The notes beneath the pieces are model-generated. The model had not been told where the DNA came from. It ran no database searches and saw nothing but the letters and a program-made list of their open reading frames with translations. 64,000 bases of DNA from Chelydra serpentina. Its lineage: Eukaryota > Chordata > Testudines > Chelydridae. Positions 34,880-45,146 of this stretch are shown here, piece by piece. Location: the NCBI GenBank assembly GCA_037349315.1, contig JBAIAC010000054.1, positions 3,286,001 to 3,350,000 on the forward strand. The letters run 5' to 3'. Each line of letters starts with the position of its first letter. The first letter of the stretch is position 1. Made by a program: the position numbers and the translations under genes.

Positions 34880-35440
34880 AGCAGGCATCCATATTGGGGA
34901 AGAAAGCCAACGGTCAGCAACAGAGTCAACTGCCAATTACCAGAGTGAGGTAATGGAAGCTGAGGATCAGAGCTGAAGATCAGATTTCAAATGCCAGAGC
35001 CAAGGGTCAAGCCAGAGTTGGAAGCCAGGGTCAGAGCCAGGACTGGGTACTGATGGTAAAATCAAGATAAGCACAGGAACTGGAGGAGAGACAAGGATAA
35101 GCACAGAGCAGGAGCATGGTGGGAGCAGGAATCAGAAACACAGTTGGGTACAGGGTCCAATACAGCCACAACAAAAGCTTACCTTGTTGCTCAAGCAACT
35201 TCCTGTCCCCCCTTCTGGCTTAAATAGCATGGTGGACCAACTGGCGGAGTCAGGTGATCCTCCAATCAGGGCTCCTATGGGGGTGCCTTGGCTGAGGCTA
35301 TAGTCCTACTAACTTCTTGGCTCAACAGGTATTAGCAAATAGCATGTGGAGACTAGGCTGCAGCAGGTGTCTGGGACTGCCTAGGTTCAAGACTTTGGAC
35401 ATCACATCAGTCACCCTCCGTAGGGTGACAATGGTCTGGG
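34880..35440 (-). mobile_element. Possible retroelement LTR, minus strand
   Basis: On the minus strand a ctatttaagcc TATA-like site (about 35223-35233) is followed by a C/T-rich leader with repeated gctctgac/ggctctg units (34960-35060). This resembles LTR-leader sequences I recall from turtles. No TG...CA boundaries or target duplication were identified. Confidence 0.3.
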
Positions 35441-35523
35441 CTTCTCAGCATGGTTCTTGTAAACAAGTTCAGGGGCATGGACATTTTCAGCAAGCTCCCA
35501 GGAATGCTCCTCTGGCCCCTAAC

Positions 35524-36830
35524 CAATGTTCACTCTATTTTTTGACAGGCCGTGTGCGCAAAAAATGTCTTCTGTGCACATTTTTGAAGCAGAGGTCAAA
35601 TTTGTGCGCCATGAGGCAAATGCGCCCAAGCGAGTAAAATGCTTATACATTTAAAAAGTTTTAATTTGCAATTTGTGTCAATTTATATGGGTTGACTCAA
35701 GACTTAATGTGGTGGTGTTTCTCCACGTAAAAGCTAATAACGTTTTAAAGCTGTATTTTGAAGTAGGTAATGTATATGTTGAATGCTGACTACTCCTTGA
35801 TGCTGAAAAGATTAAGTCTACCATAGGCACTGATAGAATATGAAGAGTTAGATTATATATCAACAATATCCAGATTTTATTGCTAATTCTGAAGTTTGAT
35901 TTTTTTTTAATGTAGCTGAATTTGTCACTGGAATAGAATAGTGCAATTGGGAGCTGCATCATCTCTTTTGAAGGTAAAGCTGTCCAGTCATAACTTGATC
36001 CAGTACAGAAGTGTTTCCTCCTTCGTGTATATTGCTTAGACTTCTTAATTCATGATCAGCAATATATTCGCATTTCAACATACTGGAAGTTTTATATAAG
36101 GGAAAACAGCAGATTTCCTGTGTTGACTTAATTGTGACCACTGTACATGGAAAGGAGGCTTAACTCATTGATTGGAAGCATCCTAAGAAAAGAAACTAAC
36201 TTACCCGACACTCTAAAGTTCAGTGTTGAAATCTTCCTTAAATTGCTTGATTTCCACATAATTTTCAGGAGCTGTGTCAGACTGAGTATAACAGTTTGGA
36301 GAATTTTTACATTCATTCATTCTGCAAACCTTTTGTCATATTTTTACAGTAATCCAATAAGTTAAGTGATTCACATTTTGGTAGTACTTCATGCTTTATG
36401 TTTTGCACTTGATGCAATCAATGCTCAGTCTACAGGCAGGGCTAGTGAGTTACTAACTCTGTACACATCTTGTGTTGCCTCTGTTTGATCTTTTAATGTA
36501 ATAATTTAATTGTTATCCTAAAAATGCATGATGTCACTTCCATAAGTTTCAGGATGCTGCTCCCATAATTGAAAGAGTTGACCCGCCGCCCCCTCTCCCC
36601 CCCGCCCCAAGCGGGGCACAGAGCCCTCGTGCGCCACCGCTGCCCCCCCCCAAGCGGGCCACGGAACCCACTCCATCCTGGGCGTTTTTAGAGCAATCAA
36701 AGCCTGGGCGTCCTGACGGATGTGCAGTCAGTCGGGACGCAAGACAAATGTGAGTGCGGTGTTTCCCCATGTGTGCGAGGTTTAGAATCTCTGTGCACAC
36801 ATACAAATGCCCAGCTTAGAGGGAACAGTG
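35524..36830. mobile_element. 1.3-kb hAT element with imperfect 8-bp TSD
   Basis: Left end CAATGTTCACTCTA; right end, inverted, CACTGTTCCCTCTAAGCTGG. Flanks CCCCTAAC (35516-35523) and CCCATAAC (36831-36838) agree at 7 of 8 positions. The interior has an AT-rich left part and a GC-rich right block (about 36580-36660) with C7-C9 runs. No recognisable transposase domain remains, although its length suggests an internally deleted autonomous ancestor. Confidence 0.85.
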
Positions 36831-37005
36831 CCCATAACCCTCCCATTCAAATACCACAGTTTTACCCCACTTGGTTTTAGAATTGAGGATTTTGTGGATA
36901 ATATATTTGCCATGGTCCTGAACACACATTATTCCAGGGGTGGCTGGGTCTGGTGGAAAAAAGGGTTAGCTCATGTGGCTTTAGTAAGGATATATGAAAT
37001 ACCAG

Positions 37006-37130
37006 TATCAGAGGGGTAGCCATGTTAGTCTGGATCTGTAGAAACGACAAAGAGTCCTGTGGCACTTTATAGACTAACAGACGTATTGGAGCATAAGCTT
37101 TCGTGGGTGATGCATCATGAAGATGCATTC
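37006..37130 (-). mobile_element. Penelope-like fragment with perfect 12-bp TSD
   Basis: The element is flanked by ATGAAATACCAG at 36994-37005 and 37131-37142. On the minus strand it ends in TAACATGGCTACCCCTCTGA and contains GAAAGCTTATGCTCC and TAGTCTATAA(A/G)GTGCCACAG, the shared Penelope-like tail. The 5' truncation point falls inside the hammerhead-like motif, leaving only the 3' strand of stem II (37103-37108) and GAAA. Confidence 0.8.
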
Positions 37131-37368
37131 ATGAAATACCAGGTGGATTCTGAAAGAAGGAGGCAGGTGGAGTTCAAAAGCAACAGGGCTGATTTGTTGA
37201 TGGATTCGATACAGGCCAAGGAATTGGTAATCGACTTTATGGGATGGTCTGTTGGTATGGAGATGCTTTGCTGAGAGCAATATGTCCTGGCCTACAGCAA
37301 AGTCAGGGCCTTTCTGTTGTCATTGGTCGGCATACTGCTTGTAGTCCTACACCCCGGCATCTTTAGGG

Positions 37369-38541
37369 ATGGATCCCACACTGCTCTTCTGTGCTCTGAT
37401 AACTGTCATTAAGACATTGCAGATGGCAGTGCAGTTAATCACAAAGTTCCTAACTGAAGAAGACTCCCCGTTGCCCAACATGCTGTGTGATATGGATAGG
37501 AGCAACTTTAGATTGCTTTTGGCATTCACGGAACAGCTGCAGATGGTGGACCATCACTTTTGGGCTCAGGAAACAGGCACTGAATGGTGGGATTGTGTTG
37601 TAATGCAGGTCTGGGATGACGAGCAGTGGCTACAGAACTTTCAGATGCGGAAAGTCATCTTCCTGGAACTGTGTGCAGAGCTTGCCCCAGCACTACGATG
37701 CAAGGACACCAGAATGAGAGCTGCCCTCTCGGTAGAGAATAACATGGCAATCACGGTGTGGAAGCTGGTGACTCCAGTCTGCTGTCGGTCGTGAATCAAT
37801 TTGGAGTCGGGAAGTTGACCGTTGGGGCTGCGTTAATGTAAGTGCGCAGGGCAATTCATCACATCCTGTTACGAAGGACCGTGACTCTGGGAAATGTGTG
37901 TGAAATAGAGGATGGTTTTGTAGAAATGGGTTTCCCTAACTGTGGAGGGGTGATAGATGGCACACGTATTCCAATTTTGGCACCAGACCACCTTACGATG
38001 GAGTACATCTATAGGAAGGGGTATTTCTCCATGGTGTTGCAGGTGCTTGTGGATTACCATGGGCGTTTCACTGACATCAAAGAAGAGTGGTCCGGGAAGG
38101 TGCATGACACATGCATCTTCAGGCTGTATAGAAAGCTACAAGCTGGGACTTTCTTTCCAGACCAGAAGATTACAGTGGGGGATGTTGAAATGCCCATAGT
38201 GATCCTGGGAGACCCGGCATATCTTACACAGGAAATCCGGACAGGGGTAAGGAGCGGTTCAACAACAGGCTAAGTGGGTGCAGGATGACAGTGGAATGTG
38301 CCTTTGGCAGATTAAAGGCGTGCTGGTGATGCCTTTATGGCAGGTTAGACCTCAATGAGGATAATATTCCCATGGTCATAGCCGCGTGTTGTATGTTGCA
38401 TAATCTTTGTGACGCTAAAGGTGAAAGGTTTGTTCAGGAGTGGAGTGTTGAGACAGACTGCTTGACCGCTGATTTTGAGCAGCCAGATACCAGGGCTAGT
38501 AGGGAGGCTTTGAGGCAACACTTTGAAAATGAGAACCAGTA
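37369..38541 (+). pseudogene. Harbinger transposase pseudogene (HARBI1-type, DDE_Tnp_4)
   Basis: The N-terminal part (37369-37794) runs through RSNFRLLLAFTEQLQMVDHH and the helix-turn-helix-like segment MRAALSVENNMAITVWKL. It then loses frame at 37783-37795, and a TAA lies at 37839-37841 where a Gln codon is expected. The catalytic region resumes at 37842: GGVIDGTRIPI carries the first Asp (about 37956), HDTCIFR follows, and ILGDPAY carries the second (about 38211). A deletion follows. The Glu segment MTVECAFGRLKA is at 38285-38320 in another frame, and the C-terminus IAACCMLHNLCDAKGE ends at 38541 (ENENQ stop). All three catalytic residues are therefore still visible but not in one frame. 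The family cuts and pastes DNA at TWA sites. This copy is dead. Confidence 0.88.
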
Positions 38542-38708
38542 ATGTATATCTCTGTGATTGGTGCTGCAATGTTACATTACATGTATTTTTCCTAGGAAGC
38601 AATGGTGAAATCTGGGGCCTTACATTCCAGTAATGAAATGATTAAACTTCCTGTGTATGTATTCGTAGTGCCTGCTGCCTCAATTTGTAGAAAATAAATA
38701 AATAAGAG

Positions 38709-39245
38709 TTACCGTTCAAAAATGTTGCTTTTATTGCACAAGAAACCACACACACACACACACACAAAGGCGCTTAGTGGAAAAGGAGGTACCAGGGAAG
38801 GGCAGACTTTCAGAGCTGTATAGGTCCAGCTATCATTTTGAAAGTTGTCCGAGGGGGTGGAGTGAAGAGGAAACAGAGAAGTCCTGGAAAATGGAAAGGA
38901 CTGTGCGGATGGAGTTTGAGGGGAGGGGGAACAGAAAAGAGTTCTGAATGTGCTGCAGGAGAGGGCGTGCATCTGCTCAGTCTGCAGCATTATTAAAGAC
39001 TTCAGCATCTACGTTTGCTCCTCCAAGACTTTAATCATCCGCTCAGTAGTGTCCTTAACAAACTCCTGATTTTCTTGCCTGTTTTGCCTTTCGGCTTCCC
39101 TCCACTACTTGCGTTCCCTTTTCTCTGCATTGGAGAAGTGAAGTATCTCCCGGAACATGTCTTCTTTGCTCCGTCTTGGGTGCTTTCTTATCTGGTGGAG
39201 ACGCTCAGCTGGTGTGTGTGGGGTGTTCCTCGAGGCCACATCTGC
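38709..39245 (-). pseudogene. Myb/SANT-like accessory protein remnant of the Harbinger element
   Basis: Read on the minus strand from about 39245: PHTPAERLHQIRKHPRRSKE, DMFREILHFSNAEKRERK, a stop, WREAERQNRQENQEFVKDTT, ERMIKVLEEQT, a stop, then MLKSLIMLQTEQMHALS followed by a Ser/Pro-rich tail with FPLHSTPSD. This is the charged coiled-coil C-terminus of the Myb-like proteins that accompany Harbinger transposases and are thought to bring the transposase to DNA and the nucleus. The N-terminal Myb/trihelix domain is not present within the recognisable part. Two in-frame stops make it a pseudogene. A CA microsatellite (38748-38766) lies in its 3' end. Confidence 0.7.
38746..38767. repeat. (CA)n microsatellite
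   Basis: About ten CA units inside the 3' region of the Myb-like remnant. Confidence 0.95.
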
Positions 39246-39307
39246 TGAAGCACAAGGAACAATTCACAGAACATGATTGTTAAGTTCATGCACAGCATTG
39301 GCCTCGG

Positions 39308-39483
39308 GGGGAGGGATAGCTCAGTGGGTTGAGCATTGGCCTGCTAAACCCAGGGTTGTGAGTTCAATCCTTGAGGGGGCCATTTGGAGATCTGGGGCAA
39401 AAATTGGGGTTTGGTCCTGCTTTGAGCAGGGGGTTGGACTAGATGACCTACTAAGGTCCCTTCCAACCCTGAGATTCTATGAT
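39308..39483 (+). mobile_element. tRNA-derived SINE with CR1-like tail, plus strand
   Basis: A tRNA-like head with A box TAGCTCAGTGGG (39317-39328) and B box GAGTTCAATCC (39360-39370) is followed by the unique body gggggccatttggagatctg. The 3' tail from about 39410 is nearly identical to the CR1 end (gggttggactagatgacct, 'ttccaaccctgagattctatgatt'). The RNA polymerase III promoter boxes are intact-looking. Movement would depend on CR1 reverse transcriptase recognising the shared tail. Confidence 0.93.
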
Positions 39484-39889
39484 TAAAACATTTCAGTAAA
39501 ATACACCTCTGGTAATATAACAGTCACTTTCTCATGGACCCTGGGTAAGCACAGATCTTGGTGAACATCCAAAGCATGGTGAGTGTTGGAGGGGGGTGCT
39601 CTACATGGGGAAAAGAGCATTTTGCAAGGGTTGCGGTGCAACTGACTAGGGAAAAAATTCTAAAATTCTCTCGCACTTTTCCACAGGCGGGGATCATTCT
39701 ATCAGACATCACACTGCTAAGGGTAAGCAGGGAAGCGAGGGTACATCTACTCCACGCTTGTAGTTTCTCTCCTGGTCCCTGAGCTGCTTCCATCCTGGTC
39801 CCTATGCTGCTTCTGTCCTGGTCCCTATGCTGCTTGCCACTTCAGTTCCAAGGAACCTTTGGCAGAGGATTTCCAAGTATCTCTAGGTA

Positions 39890-40160
39890 TCAGGGAATTA
39901 CAGGCCAGTTAGCTTAACTTCAGTGCCTGGAAAGATAAGGAAGCTAGTAATCTAGCAATCAATTTGCAAATACCTAGAAGATAGTAAGGTGATAAGTAAC
40001 AGTCAGAATGGTTTTGTCAAGAACAAATCATGTCAAACCAATCTAATTGTTTTGACAGGATAGGAAGCCTTGTGGATGGGGGGGAAGTGATATATGTGGT
40101 ATATCTTTACTTTAGTGAGGCTTTTGATACTGTCTTGCATGACCTTCTCATAAACAATCT
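39890..40160 (+). mobile_element. Old CR1 fragment, reverse-transcriptase region
   Basis: Corresponds to CR1 ORF2 around 'gggaattacaggccagttagc', 'cagaatggttttgtcaagaa' and 'tttagtgaggcttttgatac' (the motif A region, where the FSKAFDT-type sequence reads FSEAFDT). Heavily mutated. Confidence 0.8.
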
Positions 40161-40284
40161 TTCTTCTTCATGAAGAGAGCAGGTGCCCCAGCAGGTGAGG
40201 TAGATTTATGGATGAAACCTTTGGCCAAATTCTCCTGGAGGTGAGAATTGAGGGGCATTGGAGACTCAAATAGTAGATGGCAGA

Positions 40285-40785
40285 GTTATGTGATTTGACT
40301 GACACTTGATAAATGTTTGGAGGGGATGGTATGATGAGATTGCCTACAATGGCATGTGACCCAATGGCAACTGCCAGTAGCAAAAATCCCCAACTGCTGG
40401 AGATGGGACTCTAGATAGGGAGGGCTCTGAATTACTACAGATAATTCTTTCCCAGCTAGCTGCTTGGCGGGTCTTGCCCACATGCTCAGGGTCTAACTGA
40501 TTACCATATTTGGAGTCAGGAAGGAATTTCCCGCAGGTCAGATTGGCAGAGATGCTGGGGGGGTTTCGCCTTCCTCTGCAGCGTGGGGGCACTGGTCATT
40601 TGCAGGTTTAAACTAGTGTAAATGGTGAATTCTCTGTAACTTGAAGTTTTTTAAATCACTATTTGAGGACTTCAGTAACTCAGACAGAGGTTAGGGGGCT
40701 ATTTCAGAAGTGGGTGAGCATCTGTGGCCTGCAATGTGCAATGACCACAATGGTCCCCTTTGACCTTAAAGTCTATGAGTCTATG
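40285..40785 (+). mobile_element. CR1 LINE 3' end of a different subfamily
   Basis: Blocks cttgcccacatgctcagggt, 'gtcaggaaggaatttcccgc', 'tttcgccttcctctgcagc' and 'tttgaggacttcagtaactc', with the tail ttaaagtctatgagtctatg, identify a second CR1 subfamily. It may continue the fragment at 39890 with an internal deletion. Confidence 0.75.
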
Positions 40786-42253
40786 GTTGCACTTGTGGGA
40801 TGCCTTTGCTAATAGACCTCAAAGCCGGAAGAGCAGTATTCCACTGCTGGATCTCATCACAGCCCTGCTGAGGCACCTGAACCACAGCCCTCTCCCATCA
40901 CACTACTTCTCTTTAACACTGTCTGTCTATTATTGTTTAATTGTGTGTGTGTGGGGGGGGGGGGCTGTTTATGATGTGCACATATATTCACTAAGGACAA
41001 GAATGAGAAACCCTGAAAGCTCATCTCTCTTAGAGCCAGGTTCAGTATTTGAACATAAATCTCCCCAGGTGAAAGATCAATGTTTCCCCCAGAACAAGTC
41101 TCCTGTCTTTGCTGCACCACAGTCAACTGTAATTTTGCCCCCACACCACAGCTGTGGGACCCTGTCTCCTCCCTGGGCCACACAGTATTCCTGTTTTGCT
41201 TTCTTATTTCTCTTTGCTGTCCCTTTTAAAGATGTGCATCCTTTTTATATTTCCCTGCTTTGTTGCTTGGGATCACAGGTGCATTTGCAATATGTGGCGA
41301 GACAAAGTTTGTCAACTAGTTTTGGAAACAATTAGTTTTTGTTCACTCCAGCTGCAGTTATTACATTTGTTTCCTGCCTGTGTGGAAAGTATAGTCCCCC
41401 TCTCCCATACACACACCATGAACTCCAACAGCCCAACCAAACATCTATCCCACCATGACAAACAAACAGCATTCCCACTCAGGTCCCTCTGATAGGAGCC
41501 ATGGAGCATTTTCTCTTCTGGACTAAGCTGCAGTTTATACACAGATTCTGTGTACCAAAGAAGAAGAAACATCTTCATAATATACACCAAGGAAACCCAA
41601 CAGCCTCCACTGAAATAGGAATACAGTGACATCATAGATTTCCTATTAGGTTTACAAGGAAAACAGCTGTTTATGCCTCTTTGTTTTGTTTGGATAACAA
41701 TATTGTGACAGAGTTACTTTGCTGGGTGCAGAGTGAGGGAATGTTTCTTGGCACAGTTCTGAACTGACCACCTGTAAAGAAGCATCCAGGGAGAGATCTC
41801 AGAAACTCTGGCTAAGGATGTAACCACTTCTTGAAGGATGGAAGCAAATCCTACCCACATGGTAGTTATGGTAAATAATGCTAGAGCAAAGGGCATGATG
41901 GAGACATCACTGGGAAGGTCTGACCTGCTAGTGGCATTCTCTTTTGGAATCACAAAAAAAAGGAGCAGTCCTGGTGAAGAGACAAGTCTTTAAAGGTATT
42001 AGGTGCCTAAAAATCCCACTAGGTGCCTATCTCCATCTTTAGCCACCTAAATACCTTTACAAATCTGGCCCTAGATGCTCATATTTTAAAAAGTCACAAT
42101 AAGCTAGGGGAGCCTCCTAGTTCTGAATATAGGGGAATGGGAAGTGATGGGGGGAAATAAACAGGAAGCCTCCAAGAACCTCTGGGATATGAAGTAGCTA
42201 ATGGAGGCACTGCAAGTGAATTAAACCAGTGGTCACAAAATGGACTAATTTCA
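40786..42253. other. Unclassified sequence
   Basis: No exon recognised. A G-run (gtgtgtgtggggggggggggg) lies at about 40945-40964. At 41984-42062 the motif aggtgcctaaaaatcccact resembles the palindromic MITE at 60505. Confidence 0.4.
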
Positions 42254-42261
42254 AGCAAGCT

Positions 42262-42720
42262 CAGAGGTGAAAGTAAGCCGGTCCGGTCTGATCCAGTCCA
42301 GCGTACCGGCAAGAGCCAGTACGCGGTGCCAGACCAGACTGGCTTCCCTGGTGGTGATTTAAAGGGTCCGGGGCTCCAGCCGCTGCGGGGAGCCCTGGGC
42401 CCTTTAAATCACCACCGGAGCTCTGGCAGCAGGGCTCGGGCGGCGCTATAAAGGTCTCGGGGCTCCCCACAGCAGCTGGAGCCCCTGACCCTTTAAATCA
42501 CCACTGGAGTCCCGGGACTCGGGCAGCCGGGCTCCGGGGGTGATTTAAAGGGCCTGGAGCTCCATGGCGGCCAGAGCCCTGGGAGCTCCAGGGTGATTTA
42601 AAGGCTCCAGGGCTCCCAGCCAGAGCACCGGGGCCTTTAAATCTGTCTCTTCCGGTTGAGGCCACGCCCCCCTCAGGACTCCAGCGTACCGGTAAGTCCT
42701 CTAAGTTACTTTCCCCCCTG
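42262..42720. mobile_element. Non-autonomous hAT with perfect 8-bp TSD
   Basis: Left end CAGAGGTGAAAGTAAGCCGG; right end, inverted, CAGGGGGGAAAGTAACTTAG. AGCAAGCT occurs on both sides (42254-42261 and 42721-42728). The interior repeats a gatttaaagggtccggggct module in alternating orientations five or six times and contains the paired ccagcgtaccgg motifs near both ends. Confidence 0.95.
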
Positions 42721-43014
42721 AGCAAGCTGGAACAGCATGCTGCAGTATTTAGCCAGCAGGATTTGGATGAGGTGGGGGTCGAATTGAACTGATACAGCAT
42801 TGCAATAATACTGATAATGGTCAGTAAATAACAGTGGGTCCAAGAAGGGTACCTATTCACTTCTAGTCTGCAGTTGAGGGGAATGAAAGGGAAGCAGACA
42901 CACCCATGTGTTCATCTCAGAATTACTTCCTGAGCCTGGAGTTGTTTCCACATAGATGGAACCACACCTTTTGGGGGGGCTGCTTGTGTGTGTGCACCAG
43001 TGGAAACTCAGTAA

Positions 43015-43302
43015 CCAGTTGACAAATTAGAAAGGGTTCAGGAAATGTTTTGAGGTCTGGAATCCTGCCCTACAATAAGGAGCTCAGACTAATTCATTTA
43101 TTCTACAGAAGGTTAAGAAACCACTTGATCACAGACTATAGCCACCTCCATTAGATGATTTCTAAAGACAGAGGGCTCTTTATTCTACCGGACAAGAGCA
43201 TAATAAGATCCACTGGCTGGAAGCTGAAACTAGGCAAATTCAAGCTGGAAATAAGGTGCACACTCTTAACAGTGATGATAATTAGCCATTGGAGCAATTT
43301 AC
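43015..43302 (+). mobile_element. Old CR1 fragment
   Basis: Motifs acaaattagaaagggttcag, 'ggagctcagactaattcatt', 'gatccactggctggaagctg' and 'ttcaagctggaaataaggtg' match the CR1 ORF2 C-terminal region of the older subfamily at 18975. Cut at its 3' side by the LTR at 43303. Confidence 0.7.
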
Positions 43303-43496
43303 TGTAACAACCTGCATGAAACTTGGAGGGAGGAGCACAGGTTGCAAGAGGGAAGAGTTTGGAGGAGGCACCAGAAGTCAGTCTCTGTACACCTGGCTGT
43401 TGCAGCCCCTCTGTAAATAATTCTCTTAATAAAGAGCCAGTTTAATTTTAGAAACATGTAATCCTCTCTTGTTTTATTATCCAGTGTATAGTACAT
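43303..43496 (+). mobile_element. Gypsy-type LTR (5')
   Basis: TGTAACAACC...TATAGTACA, about 194 bp, with AATAAA at 43431-43436. It is directly followed by ccgtggtggcagcag, a segment seen after LTRs of vertebrate Gypsy elements, and then by gag sequence. A matching 3' LTR was not found. Confidence 0.5.
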
Positions 43497-43619
43497 GAAC
43501 CGTGGTGGCAGCAGTCAGAACTAGTGACATCCACAGCAGGGAAGAGAGTGTGATTAACAGGAAAACAAAGCAGCAAATTTATTTATTTATGTATTTATGT
43601 ATTTATTGATTTATGATTT

Positions 43620-43800
43620 CTCTATATCACGGACCCTATCATGCTAGCTGCTGTGCAAACACAGAACCATAAGATGGGCCCTGCCACAAAGAGGTTAAAA
43701 TCTAAGGATAAGACAAGAAACAACAGATGGATACAGACAGACAGAAGGACAGCTGTGGGAATACAAGGAAACAATGAAACAAAGATTGATTTCCAGACAA
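43620..43800 (+). mobile_element. Old retroposon fragment, family A (copy 3)
   Basis: ctatcatgctagctgctgtg, 'acacagaaccataaga', 'agacaagaaacaacagatgg' and 'acaaggaaacaatgaaacaa' match the copies at 15838 and 25755. An ATTT(A/G)-rich stretch at 43575-43618 precedes it. Confidence 0.6.
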
Positions 43801-43969
43801 AAAAAACACACACGCATGGAAGCTGCGGAAGCAAGAATTAAGTCTGTCTACAGAGCTAACCCAGAGGGATAAAGGGGAGAAAATAAAGGTAAAGCTTTTT
43901 TAATCTCTCATTCGGATGAAAGGATGAGAAGTGAGTGAGTCATTGTTGCCAGAAATAATACCTGAAACA

Positions 43970-44297
43970 GCTGATAAATGTGTTGAGTACTGTGACCCCA
44001 GACAGAATCAAACTGTAGAGAGATACTATTTATTTTAGCCAAATTTAAGAAGAGGGAATAGATACTTATGTTACAGAGGTGGGAACTTTGGTGTTCACAT
44101 GGAACTTCCAAGATATTAAAGATTCTCTGATTAGAGACATGATCATTTGTGGGACATGTGATTCCAGTTTACAGGAAAGATTGTTGAGAGAAACAAATCT
44201 AACCCTAGAGAGATGCCTCCAAATAGCAAGGGTGGATGAACTGTCCAGAGAAAGGATCAAAACAGTTGTGTCGGACAAGTTCTCAGGCTTAAGCTAA
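43970..44297 (+). pseudogene. Gypsy gag capsid remnant
   Basis: Codons from about 43976 read CVEYCDPRQNQTVERY, then a stop, then GIDTYVTEVGTLVFTWNFQD. The open frame 44079-44297 contains IKDSLIRDMIICGTCDSSLQ, ERLLRETNLTLERCLQIARV and DELSRERIK. This is the Retrotran_gag capsid layout of vertebrate Gypsy elements (DKxIRDxIVCG...RLLRExxLTLExCLxICR). Capsid proteins assemble the particle in which reverse transcription occurs. This piece has an upstream stop and lacks the N-terminus. Confidence 0.75.
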
Positions 44298-44339
44298 AGA
44301 AATTTAGGAAACAGGGCAGAGACAGACTGATTGACAGTG

Positions 44340-44790
44340 CAGGCATCGCTGTCCAGTGGATATACTGTGGAATGCAACATGAAAGGCGGAAAGAAAAATG
44401 GCCAGTCTATGGGCAACAATGCAAGCAGTGTCAGAAACAGAATTACTTTGTGTGCCAATATCACAGCTACCCCTGGAAGAAAAAAAAGCAGCAGTAGACG
44501 CAGTGATTAAGAACAGAGACTTCCTATGGGGAGAAGTATATGTGCCGTGTGACTTCACGAGATCCAGAGACTCTCAATATGCATGCATTGCCAGCCATTC
44601 AACTGCCATACTTGCAACTGTGTGACCAGTTTGATTCAAAATGGTTTGTGGAGCTCTTATCCCAGAAACTGATAAGCAGCAATATTACACTGGAGAAATG
44701 CGACCAAGCACTAGTGATGAACAATAACATCATTCTGAGGCCTCTGGGGCAATACAGGCTGTTGATAAGAAATCCACCAAACAAATAATA
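44340..44790 (+). pseudogene. Gypsy zinc-knuckle and protease-region remnant
   Basis: Around 44355-44455 the codons YCGMQHERRKEKWPVYGQQC, KQCQKQNYF form a decayed double zinc knuckle (CxxCGxxHxxxKxxC type, with a Cys changed to Trp). Further on, ISSNITLEKCDQALVMNNN and ILRPLGQYRLLIRNP resemble the end of the retroviral-type protease and linker. The catalytic DTG motif is not visible. Confidence 0.55.
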
Positions 44791-44799
44791 AGTAAACCC

Positions 44800-45145
44800 A
44801 GAAGATTTAGGAGTTGGCATCATGAGATGGATACATGCTTCACACCTGGGGATAGAGACATACCTGAGCTGAGTGAGGGAGTGTATCTACTGGCCAGGTG
44901 TGAATCTCCAATGGAGAGCACACGTGGAACAGAGCAAGGTGTGTAAAGAGTATAGTGATCCACAGGAGTCTCTATTGCCTCATGACATCCTGACCCAACC
45001 CTGCAAAACGCTTGAGAGAGACCTGTTCACTTTTAGTGACAGGAACTACATGGACACAGTACATTATTACTCCAATTTTTGAGGGGTGGTCTCTATGGAA
45101 GACACTCAGGCAAGGATTGTGATGCTTTGGTATACTGAAAACTGT
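44800..45145 (+). pseudogene. Gypsy integrase remnant
   Basis: HASHLGIETYL, a stop, VRECIYWPGVN, HVEQSKVCKEYSDPQES, LLPHDI, TLERDLFTFSDRNYMDTVHY and YSNF follow the order of the H2C2 zinc-binding domain (His at HASHLG, Cys at SKVC) into the integrase core. The first catalytic Asp is the D of RDLFTF. After SNF the frame breaks, and at 45145 the element is split by a DNA transposon. Integrase joins the cDNA to chromosomal DNA; this copy cannot. Confidence 0.75.
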
Positions 45146-45146
45146 A

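Larger units (their letters stand above)
37300..39260. mobile_element. Decayed autonomous PIF/Harbinger transposon
   Basis: Two convergent coding remnants, a DDE transposase on the plus strand and a Myb/trihelix-like accessory protein on the minus strand, meet near 38700. That is the usual two-gene makeup of Harbinger elements. Terminal inverted repeats were not located, so the ends are estimated. Confidence 0.75.
43497..45146 (+). mobile_element. Decayed Ty3/Gypsy retrotransposon interior
   Basis: Carries in order gag capsid, a zinc-knuckle remnant, a protease-linker region, and, after a large deletion, the integrase zinc-binding and start of core domain. A family-A retroposon (43620-43800) lies near the left end, and a TA-flanked transposon interrupts the integrase at 45146. 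Confidence 0.75.

Noticed and set aside
39308..39383. Functional tRNA gene
   Set aside because: A and B boxes are present, but the sequence continues into a SINE body with a CR1 tail and lacks a paired acceptor stem.
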